A DNA stretch of 5,278 nt from Rubrobacter sp. (lineage in GTDB: Bacteria > Actinomycetota > Rubrobacteria > Rubrobacterales > Rubrobacteraceae), in assembly GCA_013815485.1 (NCBI GenBank), contig JACDGB010000164.1, positions 1 through 5,278 of the forward strand, in the 5' to 3' direction. Positions 1-5,135 of the stretch are shown here, in pieces. The notes beneath the pieces were generated by a model that was given only the letters and a program-made list of their open reading frames with translations, ran no database searches and was not told the origin of the DNA. Every line of letters starts with the position of its first letter. The first letter of the stretch is position 1. A program made the position numbers and the translations under genes.

Positions 1-291
1 ATCCTTGACCGGCATGGTGAGCGAGAAGGATAATGATCCCCCGTTCGCCGCCACCACTCCGCCGCCGGAATTGCGGACCAGCACGGGAAAGCCGAGACGT
101 TCGGCACTTCTCTTCGCCTCCGGGAAGCCCGGCAGACGTGTTTCGGGGCGGGTCGCGCCGACGTAGCGCGAGGAAGTCCACATCAGGGCCGTTGGGCCGC
201 GCTCGCCCGCCGCCACCTCTTCGAGCACCGCCTGCTGCAACCCGAAACCGTCCTCCGGGAGATCCAGGTTCTCCGCGACCAGAATCTCCAC
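1..291 (-). CDS. Lipoate/octanoate transferase family protein (LipL-like), N-terminal part, truncated by window edge
   Basis: This 97-codon reading frame is open to the left edge, so the C-terminal part is missing. It carries the biotin/lipoate A/B ligase-fold signature: RPETRLPGF at residues 48-56, then VRNSGGGVVAANGG at 72-85 and SLSFSL at 86-91. In this family the RxSGGG loop binds the lipoyl or octanoyl substrate. The pairing of a 'TRLPGF' segment with an 'RNSGG' loop resembles the LipL octanoyl-GcvH amidotransferase type more than LplA, but the catalytic Cys or Lys region lies outside the window, so the subclass is open. Members act in the cytoplasm on lipoyl-domain proteins such as GcvH and the 2-oxoacid dehydrogenase E2 subunits. 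The GTG at 291-289 is the first possible start because TAA, the stop of the methyltransferase, lies in the same frame one codon upstream (TAACCGGTG). No clear Shine-Dalgarno sequence is visible, so translation probably depends on reinitiation from the upstream gene. Confidence 0.8.
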   Translation of the reverse strand, partial: MEILVAENLDLPEDGFGLQQAVLEEVAAGERGPTALMWTSSRYVGATRPETRLPGFPEAKRSAERLGFPVLVRNSGGGVVAANGGSLSFSLTMPVKD

Positions 292-294
292 CGG

Positions 295-1098
295 TTAGCT
301 TCGTCGGCGAGCCACGAACAGCCCGGTCTCTTTGGTGATGCGGATGACTCCGAGGGCGGACAACTCCTGTTCCAGGCTTTGGTTGAGCCGGGATATCCTT
401 GCGCTCAGTTCTTCTCCGGATAGATCCGCGACCGCTTCCTGGAGGGTCATGGCGGAGAGCACGTAGTCCACCAGAGGCTGCGTCTCGTTGACGGCGAGCG
501 CATCCTCGTAGCGCAGCAAAGAGACCTCGGAGAAATGAGACGATAGTTGTTCCGACCCGTCCTCCAGGCTGAAGGCTCCGATGCGTCGCGCGAGGCCGTC
601 ATCGGGGTGGTTCGGGTCCAGAAATTGAATCATGGGGTTCATCTCGCGCATGTGATCCTCGCCGTTCGTCGCGGCGTAGAGGATTCCATCATGTCCAAGC
701 ACGCGGACCAATTCGGAGATAGCGTGCCGAAGGTCGGGGACATGGTACAAGACGTGGTTGGCTACCACTGCGTCGAACATCCCGTCCTCGAAGGGAAGCT
801 CCCGGACGTCCGCCACCTGAAAACCGAAGCATCTCGAATCGCCTAGGTTCCCTTGCGTCTCGCGCACCATGCCGGGCGAGGCGTCCGTGAGCATGACATC
901 CCACCCATCCGGGATGCGTCCGAGGTTCTCGGACCACAGCTTGCCGGTGCCGCAGCCGACCTCCAGGATACGGGCATCGGGCGGAAGCTCCAACTGGTCG
1001 AACAACCATCGGGGCAAGGGATATGGGTTGACGCTGAAACGTTCGTGCAGCGTGATGCGGGCGTTCAGGTTCGAGGCGTTCCGGTACTGTTTTTCCAC
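295..1098 (-). CDS. Class I SAM-dependent methyltransferase
   Basis: The product is 267 aa, a usual size for a soluble single-domain class I methyltransferase. Motif I (ILEVGCGTG, residues 44-52) is the glycine-rich SAM-binding loop. TDAS at 71-74 follows strand beta-2 and would hold the ribose hydroxyls. VADVRELPFEDGMFDAVV at 95-112 and ANHVLYHVPD at 113-122 are the usual motifs around beta-4, as in the UbiE/Methyltransf_11 group. The segment from about 150 to 267 is less typical and probably forms the substrate-recognition part. The substrate cannot be read from the sequence; nothing points to an rRNA methylase of the Erm or Cfr type. The GTG at 1098-1096 is chosen because the frame continues upstream only as low-complexity sequence lying antisense to the nucleotidyltransferase gene, and because the family N-terminus (NARITLHERFSVNPYPLPRW) begins right after it. 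The gene is divergent from the nucleotidyltransferase and precedes the lipoate-family gene, with one codon between them. Confidence 0.88.
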   Translation of the reverse strand: MEKQYRNASNLNARITLHERFSVNPYPLPRWLFDQLELPPDARILEVGCGTGKLWSENLGRIPDGWDVMLTDASPGMVRETQGNLGDSRCFGFQVADVRELPFEDGMFDAVVANHVLYHVPDLRHAISELVRVLGHDGILYAATNGEDHMREMNPMIQFLDPNHPDDGLARRIGAFSLEDGSEQLSSHFSEVSLLRYEDALAVNETQPLVDYVLSAMTLQEAVADLSGEELSARISRLNQSLEQELSALGVIRITKETGLFVARRRS

Positions 1099-1138
1099 GG
1101 TGCTAAGATAGCAGCTTGCAGTAGGCGACGGGGGGCGG
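1099..1138. promoter_or_regulatory. Short divergent intergenic region, probable back-to-back promoters
   Basis: Only 40 bp separate two divergent start codons, so promoter elements for both directions must overlap here or extend into the coding ends. On the plus strand TAAGAT (1104-1109) is a 4/6 match to a -10 box and would place a start near 1116, giving a leader of about 23 nt. On the minus strand TATCTT (1110-1105) is also a 4/6 match and would start transcription at about 1098, which is the GTG itself, so the methyltransferase mRNA could be leaderless. No convincing -35 box is seen for either direction. The hexamers are weak and the assignment is inference. The GGGGGCGG run at 1131-1138 could serve as a poor ribosome-binding site for the plus-strand gene. 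Confidence 0.3.
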
Positions 1139-1996
1139 ATGCTCGGGCAAGGAGCCATGATCGAACGCACGCGCCAACTGTGCCGCGAAGACGAACGGCT
1201 CGTGGCGGCGATGATGTACGGCTCGTTCGCGCAGGGTGAGGGCGACGGCTTCTCGGACATCGAGTTCATCCTCTTCTTCGAGGACGATGCCCTGGAAAAC
1301 GTTGACCAGCAGAGATGGGTCTCCAAAATCTCTCCCGTCGAGCTGTACTACGTCAACGAGTACGGCAACGGGACGGCGATTTTCGAGGGCCTGATCCGGG
1401 GAGAGTTCCACTTCGACAGAGCTTCCGACATCGGGAAGATAGACGAGTCCTGGAGAGAGACGGGCTGGTTCCCTTCGCTCGACGATGCGCTCGTGCTGGA
1501 CCGTACTGGAGAGCTGGCCCGGCGCTTGCGGGCCGTCGTCGGGCTGCCCCTCGAACGGGACACGCCGGAACGGATTCGGTTTGCCCGCGACTCCTTCATC
1601 AACTGGTTGCTTTTCGGCTCGAACCTCGTGGCCCGAGGAGAAGATGCTCGGGCCCTGGATCTCCTGTTCTTCGTGCAGCGATACCTCCTCCACATGGTCC
1701 GGTTGCTCGAAGGAAAGACGGAGCACTGGCCTTCCCCTTCCAAAGCCCTCGAAAGCGATATCTCCCGCGCCGCATATGCACGGTACGCTGCCTGCACGGC
1801 TCGGCTGAACGGAGAGGATATCCGGAGTGCCTACCTCTCCGCCTGGGAATGGGGCAAGGAGATGATGGAAGTCCTGGGTGGACGCCACGGCCTCGAGTCG
1901 CCAGCGACGCTCCTGGAACGCATGGATCAGCGTCTGGCCGGGACTCTCGGAGTTTCAGGCTCGCCCGCGAGCACCCGTGAGCAAGAGACGCCGTGA
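1139..1996 (+). CDS. Lincosamide nucleotidyltransferase-like protein (LinB/Lnu(F) family)
   Basis: The product is 285 aa. It follows the LinB (Lnu(B)) and Lnu(F) enzymes along most of its length, judged from my memory of LinB. These cytoplasmic enzymes use a nucleoside triphosphate to adenylylate a hydroxyl of lincomycin and clindamycin. The polymerase-beta-type core is visible: YGSF at 27-30, GEGDGFSDIEF at 33-43 with metal ligands D40 and E42, then LIRGEFHF at 85-92, whose glutamate aligns with the proposed catalytic base of LinB. The helical C-terminal domain runs from about 145 to 265, with RGEDARALDLL at 166-176. LinB is about 267 aa; the last 18 residues here (from about 268) form an extra polar tail. 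The ATG at 1139 is preferred because MLGQ-I-R-LC lines up with the LinB N-terminus; an ATG at 1157 is the alternative. The stop overlaps the Nudix start by 4 bp. Whether the real substrate is a lincosamide is open, as the gene sits in a cofactor operon. Confidence 0.85.
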   Translation: MLGQGAMIERTRQLCREDERLVAAMMYGSFAQGEGDGFSDIEFILFFEDDALENVDQQRWVSKISPVELYYVNEYGNGTAIFEGLIRGEFHFDRASDIGKIDESWRETGWFPSLDDALVLDRTGELARRLRAVVGLPLERDTPERIRFARDSFINWLLFGSNLVARGEDARALDLLFFVQRYLLHMVRLLEGKTEHWPSPSKALESDISRAAYARYAACTARLNGEDIRSAYLSAWEWGKEMMEVLGGRHGLESPATLLERMDQRLAGTLGVSGSPASTREQETP

Positions 1997-2541
1997 GGCG
2001 CGACGAGCCTGCTAATCCGTGGCGGACGGTCGCCTCGGAGCGGGTGTACGAGAATTCTTGGATCTCCGTACGCGAAGACAGCGTCACACGCCCGGACGGA
2101 GAGCCTGGCATCTACGGCGTCGTCCACTACAAGAATGTCGCCGTGGGCATCCTGCCGGTCGAGGACGGACACACTTTTCTGGTGGGCCAGTACCGCTACC
2201 CGCTGGAGCAATACTCGTGGGAGATCCCCGAAGGCGGCTGCCCTGAAGGCGAGGAACCACTGCAAGCCGCCAAACGCGAGCTGAAGGAAGAGACCGGTTT
2301 CGAGGCGGAGAACTGGCGGATGCTCGGTCATGCCCATCTCTCTAATTCCGTAGCGGACGAGTACGCGGTGTGGTTCCTGGCTACGGGTCTCACGCCCGGC
2401 GAGAAGCGGCCCGAGGGCGGAGAGGTCCTCGAAGTCCGGCGCGTGCCGCTCGGGGAGGCGCTGGAGATGGCGATGGACGGTAGGATCACCGACGTCCTCA
2501 GCCAGGTCGCCTTGATGAGCCACGCCCTCCAGCGCCGATGA
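1993..2541 (+). CDS. Nudix hydrolase, ADP-ribose pyrophosphatase type
   Basis: The product is 182 aa. The Nudix box is complete at residues 81-103: G81, E87, R95-E96-L97, E99-E100, G102 and F103 fit GX5EX7REUXEEXGU, where the glutamates bind the catalytic Mg2+. It is preceded by [17 protein letters not shown] (66-82), the arrangement typical of the ADP-ribose and nucleotide-sugar pyrophosphatase branch. The usual reaction is cleavage of a nucleoside diphosphate linked to another group, giving NMP plus a phosphorylated compound. The true substrate is not readable. The start is GTG at 1993, which overlaps the TGA of the preceding gene (GTGA). An upstream in-frame start would lie deeper inside that gene, and the family N-terminus ([20 protein letters not shown], 8-27) fits this choice. 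No strong Shine-Dalgarno is present, consistent with coupled translation. The stop overlaps the ATG of cofD (ATGA). Confidence 0.9.
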   Translation: MRRDEPANPWRTVASERVYENSWISVREDSVTRPDGEPGIYGVVHYKNVAVGILPVEDGHTFLVGQYRYPLEQYSWEIPEGGCPEGEEPLQAAKRELKEETGFEAENWRMLGHAHLSNSVADEYAVWFLATGLTPGEKRPEGGEVLEVRRVPLGEALEMAMDGRITDVLSQVALMSHALQRR

Positions 2542-3479
2542 AGGTCGCTGCTCTCGCGGGCGGGGTCGGCGGCGCGAAGCTCGCGGCGGGCCTCCAGGCC
2601 GCGCTCCCGCCCGGAGACCTCACTGTCATCGTGAACACCGCCGACGACTTCGACCTGTGGGGTCTCCACATCTGCCCCGATCTCGACACCGTGATGTACA
2701 CGTTGGGCGGCGTCGCTAACCCCGAAACCGGATGGGGCATAAAGAACGAATCCTTCGATGCCCTCGGAATGCTCACCCGTTACGGCGAAGACACCTGGTT
2801 CAAGCTCGGGGACCGGGATCTTGCGACCCATGTGCTGCGTTCCGCCCGGCTGCGCTCCGGCGAGCTCCTCACGAGCATTACCGCCGCTCTCTCGAACTCA
2901 CTCGGCATCCCGAGCTATATCCTTCCGATGTGCGATGAGCCGGTCTCCACCATGCTAGACACGCCCGCCGGGAAGCTTAATTTTCAGGAATACTTCGTGC
3001 GCCGCGGCCAGCAAGACGAGGTGCGCGGCATCGAGTTGCGCGGCGTAGAAAAAGCTCGTTCCACCGCCGCCGTCCTCGACACGCTCGCCGGAGCGGAAAC
3101 CATTGTGTTCTGTCCTTCCAACCCGGTGGTGAGCATCGGCCCGATCCTCGCCGTCCCTGGCATGCGTGAGGCGGTTACTTCTTCCCCCGCCCCGAAGGTC
3201 GCCGTCAGCCCAATAATCGGGGGACGGGCGCTCAAGGGACCAGCGGATAAGATGCTCGCCTCGCTCGGGCACGAAGTATCCGCCACGGGCATCGCCCGGA
3301 TGTATGAAGGTCTCGTGGACAGGATGGTTGTGGATCACGCCGACGAAGACGAGCGAAACGATATCTCGGACCTCGGCATGACCGTCCTCGCCACGGACGC
3401 GGTGATGCGCGACGAGCCCGACCGGGGACGCCTGGCGCGAGAAGTTCTCGGTTTCGCGGGCTCACTGGCGGGACGATGA
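2538..3479 (+). CDS. cofD: CofD/FbiA: 2-phospho-L-lactate (or phosphoenolpyruvate) transferase of F420 biosynthesis
   Basis: The product is 313 aa, full length for CofD/FbiA. This cytoplasmic enzyme moves the phospholactyl (or phosphoenolpyruvyl) group from its GDP-linked donor, made by CofC/FbiD, onto the deazaflavin FO, releasing GMP and giving F420-0 or dehydro-F420-0. Visible family motifs in order: [14 protein letters not shown] at 6-19 (nucleotide-binding loop), [20 protein letters not shown] at 31-50, VMYTLGG at 52-58, [13 protein letters not shown] at 86-98, ILPMCDEPV at 128-136, FQEYFV at 149-154, [13 protein letters not shown] at 192-204, [17 protein letters not shown] at 224-240 and LATDAVM at 284-290. 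No expected block is missing. The ATG at 2538 overlaps the Nudix stop by 4 bp, and the stop overlaps the cofC start by 4 bp. Sequence alone does not settle whether the donor is the lactyl or the enolpyruvyl compound. Confidence 0.97.
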   Translation: MKVAALAGGVGGAKLAAGLQAALPPGDLTVIVNTADDFDLWGLHICPDLDTVMYTLGGVANPETGWGIKNESFDALGMLTRYGEDTWFKLGDRDLATHVLRSARLRSGELLTSITAALSNSLGIPSYILPMCDEPVSTMLDTPAGKLNFQEYFVRRGQQDEVRGIELRGVEKARSTAAVLDTLAGAETIVFCPSNPVVSIGPILAVPGMREAVTSSPAPKVAVSPIIGGRALKGPADKMLASLGHEVSATGIARMYEGLVDRMVVDHADEDERNDISDLGMTVLATDAVMRDEPDRGRLAREVLGFAGSLAGR

Positions 3480-4078
3480 GCGTCTTCGCCGTCGTGCCGG
3501 TCAAGGACTTGCGGGAGGCGAAGAGCCGCCTGAGGTCCATCCTCGGCCCCGAAGCCCGCGCCACCCTCGCCCTACGCATGATGGACCGCGTTCTGTCCGC
3601 TGTGAGGGACGCGGGAGTGGAGGATGTCAGCGTCGTGAGCCCGGATAGAACAGTCCTCGACCTCGCCTCGAAGCACGGAGCAACGCCCTTGCTCCAGCAA
3701 GGACGGGGCCTGAACTCGGCGCTTGAAGAAGGGCGAAGATGGGCGATGGAGTGTGGAGCTTCGGCCCTGCTCGTCCTCCCCGCCGACCTGCCGCTGCTTG
3801 AGCCGGACGATGTGCGCGAGTTGCTGAATGACACGGAGGAAGGACCTTCAGTCGCCATCGCTCCCGACGATGCGCGTTCCGGCACCAACGCCCTGCTCCT
3901 TCGTCCTCCCGATGCATTGCCTTTCTTCTTCGGCCCGGACAGTTTCGAGGAGCATCTGCGGGCGGCCCGGAAGCGCGGTCTTGGGGTGCGAATCGTCGAG
4001 CGTCTGAACCTCGCCTTCGACCTCGATACGCGCAAAGGCCTCGCGCTCCTGAGCCTGCCGGAAAGTTTGCGGAGATGA
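3476..4078 (+). CDS. cofC: CofC/FbiD: 2-phospho-L-lactate (or phosphoenolpyruvate) guanylyltransferase
   Basis: The product is 200 aa, normal for CofC/FbiD. It has an MobA-like nucleotidyltransferase fold and joins GMP from GTP to 2-phospholactate (archaeal type) or phosphoenolpyruvate (mycobacterial FbiD type), making the unstable donor used by CofD. Motifs seen: VVPVKDLREAKSRL at 6-19, the N-terminal nucleotide-binding signature with K10 and K16; LLVLPADLPLLEPDDV at 98-113 with D104 as the metal ligand; SGTNALLLRPP at 135-145; FGPDSFEEHL at 152-161; and LAFDLDT at 179-185. All hallmark blocks are present, so the enzyme should be active. The gene starts at ATG 3476 inside the end of cofD (ATGA). 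A weak purine-rich GGCGGGA lies just upstream. Its stop overlaps the cofE start in the same way. Physical linkage of CofC and CofD fits the instability of the intermediate they share. Confidence 0.96.
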   Translation: MSVFAVVPVKDLREAKSRLRSILGPEARATLALRMMDRVLSAVRDAGVEDVSVVSPDRTVLDLASKHGATPLLQQGRGLNSALEEGRRWAMECGASALLVLPADLPLLEPDDVRELLNDTEEGPSVAIAPDDARSGTNALLLRPPDALPFFFGPDSFEEHLRAARKRGLGVRIVERLNLAFDLDTRKGLALLSLPESLRR

Positions 4079-4818
4079 AGGGCATCGAGATACTCCCACT
4101 TACGGGCGTCCCGGAGATACGTCCCGGCGATGACCTCGCGGGCCTGATCTCCCGATCCACCAGGCACTGGCTCCGTGCGGGGGACATCCTCGTCGTTACG
4201 CACAAGATTATCAGCAAGGCGGAGGGCCGTATCGTAGATCTCGATACGGTCGAGCCTTCGGCGCTCGCCAAGCGCTTCGCCGCCGAGCATGGCAAGGACC
4301 CGCGACAGATCGAGGTCGTGCTAAGGGAGAGCCGCCGGATCGTCCGAATGGACCGCGGCGTCATCATCTCCGAGACCCACCACGGCTTCGTCTGCGCCAA
4401 CGCCGGAGTTGATGCCTCCAACGTCCCCGGAACGGAGAGCGTCTGCCTCCTTCCCGTGGACCCCGATGCTTCAGCCAGAAGGCTGCGCGAGCGGATCTCG
4501 GAACTAACGAACTTCGATCTTCCGGTCATCGTCTCAGACTCCTTCGGGCGGGCGTGGCGGTTCGGGATCACGGACGTGGCCGTCGGCGTCGCGGGAATGG
4601 CCTCGCTAGCGGACTACCGGGGCGGAAAAGACCCCCACGGCAACTCGCTTGAGGCCAGCGTCCTCGCCGTCGCCGACGAACTCGCCGCCGCCGCCGAGCT
4701 GGTGATGGGCAAGACCGACGGCGTCCCGGTCGCGATCATACGCGGCTACGACTACGAACGGGTCGCAGGGTCCGGCAAGGACCTGCTGATGCCGCCGGAG
4801 CGGGACATGTTTCGGTAA
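4075..4818 (+). CDS. cofE: CofE: F420-0 gamma-glutamyl ligase, single-domain form
   Basis: The product is 247 aa, the size of stand-alone CofE. It adds L-glutamates to F420-0 through gamma links using GTP and divalent metal in the cytoplasm. Motifs in order: DILVVTHKIISKAEGRIVDL at 37-56, GVIISETHHGFVCANAGVDA at 95-114, NVPGT at 116-120, VIVSDSFGRAWRFGITDVAV at 151-170 with the metal/GTP-binding SDSFGR, DYRGGKDPHGN at 180-190, and ELVMGKTDGVPVAIIRGYDY at 208-227. The protein ends at residue 247. The C-terminal FMN-dependent nitroreductase-like domain that completes FbiB in mycobacteria and streptomycetes is absent, with only untranslated sequence following. The gene is therefore CofE and not FbiB. 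The ATG at 4075 overlaps the cofC stop by 4 bp, and the adjacent GGAG is too close to act as a normal Shine-Dalgarno, so coupling is likely. It is the last gene of the unit; no clear terminator follows. Confidence 0.96.
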   Translation: MKGIEILPLTGVPEIRPGDDLAGLISRSTRHWLRAGDILVVTHKIISKAEGRIVDLDTVEPSALAKRFAAEHGKDPRQIEVVLRESRRIVRMDRGVIISETHHGFVCANAGVDASNVPGTESVCLLPVDPDASARRLRERISELTNFDLPVIVSDSFGRAWRFGITDVAVGVAGMASLADYRGGKDPHGNSLEASVLAVADELAAAAELVMGKTDGVPVAIIRGYDYERVAGSGKDLLMPPERDMFR

Positions 4819-4886
4819 GAGGCTTCGGGTTTCGTCCGTCAGATGTGGTCGTTTGCGCCCGGACTTTCGCCGGCGGATCGTATTTC

Positions 4887-4916
4887 TTGACGCTGGCTCC
4901 GAAATCGGGGTACGAT
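4887..4916 (+). promoter_or_regulatory. Predicted sigma-70-type promoter
   Basis: TTGACG at 4887-4892 matches five of six -35 consensus bases. TACGAT at 4911-4916 is a 4/6 -10 match with the conserved first A and final T, and is a common form in high-GC Gram-positive bacteria. The spacer is 18 bp. Transcription would start near 4923, right before an ATG at 4924. The next gene on this strand is the transporter at 5136, so its mRNA would carry a leader of about 210 nt. A short T-rich stretch (TATTT, 4881-4885) sits just upstream of the -35 box. The promoter is a sequence match only. Confidence 0.55.
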
Positions 4917-4923
4917 ATCGGCC

Positions 4924-4941
4924 ATGTCAATTCTCCTCTGA
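4924..4941 (+). CDS. Possible leaderless five-codon leader peptide
   Basis: ATG at 4924 begins about 8 nt after the -10 box, so the predicted transcript would start at or one base before it. The frame encodes MSILL and then TGA at 4939-4941. Such a leaderless mini-ORF could load ribosomes at the start of the transporter leader. It may equally be chance, since a frame this short carries no statistical support. There is no ribosome-binding site upstream because the promoter itself occupies that space. Confidence 0.15.
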   Translation: MSILL

Positions 4942-4960
4942 GCGGCGGATATTGAATCGA

Positions 4961-4977
4961 AGGACCATGAGGTTCCT
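4961..4977 (+). promoter_or_regulatory. Small hairpin enclosing a start codon in the transporter leader
   Basis: AGGACC (4961-4966) can pair with GGTTCCT (4971-4977), giving a 6-bp stem with one bulged T. The loop is ATGA (4967-4970), which contains the ATG of the 13-residue frame at 4967-5008. The stem also covers the purine-rich AAGGA (4960-4964) that could act as its ribosome-binding site. It could limit translation of that frame, but the stem is short and no homologous leader was compared. Confidence 0.2.
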
Positions 4978-5119
4978 AGTCCCTGCTCGTCCTGCCGTAT
5001 CTCCGTAGCGTCAGATCCTTGTAGCCGTCTTTGCGGCCTCGTTGATTGGTGCGTTTTGCACGCTATTGCGGTTACGTCCTTCCGCGAACGTGAGGTTGTG
5101 GGAAGCGGCGCGCGTCTGA
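4967..5119 (+). other. Small frame interrupted by TAG, with a hydrophobic second half; leader peptide or gene remnant
   Basis: ATG at 4967 opens a frame of 13 residues (MRFLVPARPAVSP) ending at TAG 5006-5008. In the same frame the sequence stays open for 36 more codons, to TGA at 5117-5119. That continuation encodes one strongly hydrophobic stretch (ILVAVFAASLIGAFCTLL) followed by a basic, arginine-rich end. Read together, the 49 residues would look like a small single-span membrane protein broken by one stop. I see no family resemblance. It could be a decayed or misread small gene, a leader peptide plus chance frame, or noise. The final TGA lies in the GAGGA that may be the ribosome-binding site of the transporter. 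Confidence 0.2.
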
Positions 5120-5135
5120 GGAAAGCGGTTATTCC

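Larger units (their letters stand above)
4819..5135. other. 317-bp intergenic region between cofE and the transporter gene
   Basis: This stretch has no long reading frame on either strand that resembles a gene, and it reads as richer in T runs than the flanking genes. The first 68 bp, up to the promoter, contain no convincing intrinsic terminator. The best inverted repeat is GTCCG (4834-4838) with CGGAC (4860-4864), a 5-bp stem with a 21-nt loop and no real T-tract. The middle holds the promoter at 4887-4916. After the predicted transcription start lie two tiny reading frames (4924-4941 and 4967-5008), a hydrophobic in-frame continuation to 5119, and small hairpins at 4961-4977, 5049-5061 and 5066-5088. 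This part is most simply the long 5' leader of the transporter mRNA. Confidence 0.6.

Noticed and set aside
33..338. Plus-strand frame of 101 codons at the left edge.
   Set aside because: It is antisense to the lipoate-family gene and very rich in Pro and Arg, typical of a GC-rich shadow frame.
295..1098. Idea that the methyltransferase is an rRNA methylase giving lincosamide resistance alongside the nucleotidyltransferase.
   Set aside because: No Erm-type motifs (such as the N-terminal Q-NFL block and the NIPY catalytic block) and no radical-SAM Cys cluster of Cfr are present. The motifs are those of general UbiE-like small-molecule methyltransferases.
1099..1326. Extension of the methyltransferase frame upstream to an ATG at 1326, which would give a 343-residue protein.
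   Set aside because: The added 76 residues are Ser/Arg-rich, show no domain, and lie antisense to the well-supported 5' end of the nucleotidyltransferase gene. The methyltransferase family N-terminus begins at the GTG at 1098.
1103..1888. Minus-strand open frame of 261 codons opposite the nucleotidyltransferase.
   Set aside because: It lies wholly opposite a gene with clear LinB-type motifs, shows no recognisable domain, and is expected from GC-rich codon use in which antisense frames stay open.
3232..4290. Minus-strand open frame of 352 codons opposite cofD, cofC and cofE.
   Set aside because: It spans three well-defined plus-strand genes, and its product is Arg/Ser-rich with no motif. This is an antisense shadow.
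3627..4571. Second long minus-strand frame of 314 codons over cofC and cofE.
   Set aside because: It has low-complexity Arg/Ser/Pro composition with no domain, and overlaps two conserved genes.
4834..4870. Possible intrinsic terminator after cofE (GTCCG pairing with CGGAC).
   Set aside because: The stem has only 5 bp, the loop is 21 nt, and only TTT follows. It is too weak to call.
4736..4930. Minus-strand frame of 64 codons across the end of cofE and the promoter region.
   Set aside because: It overlaps the cofE C-terminus and the better-supported promoter at 4887-4916, and has no motif or ribosome-binding site that I can see.
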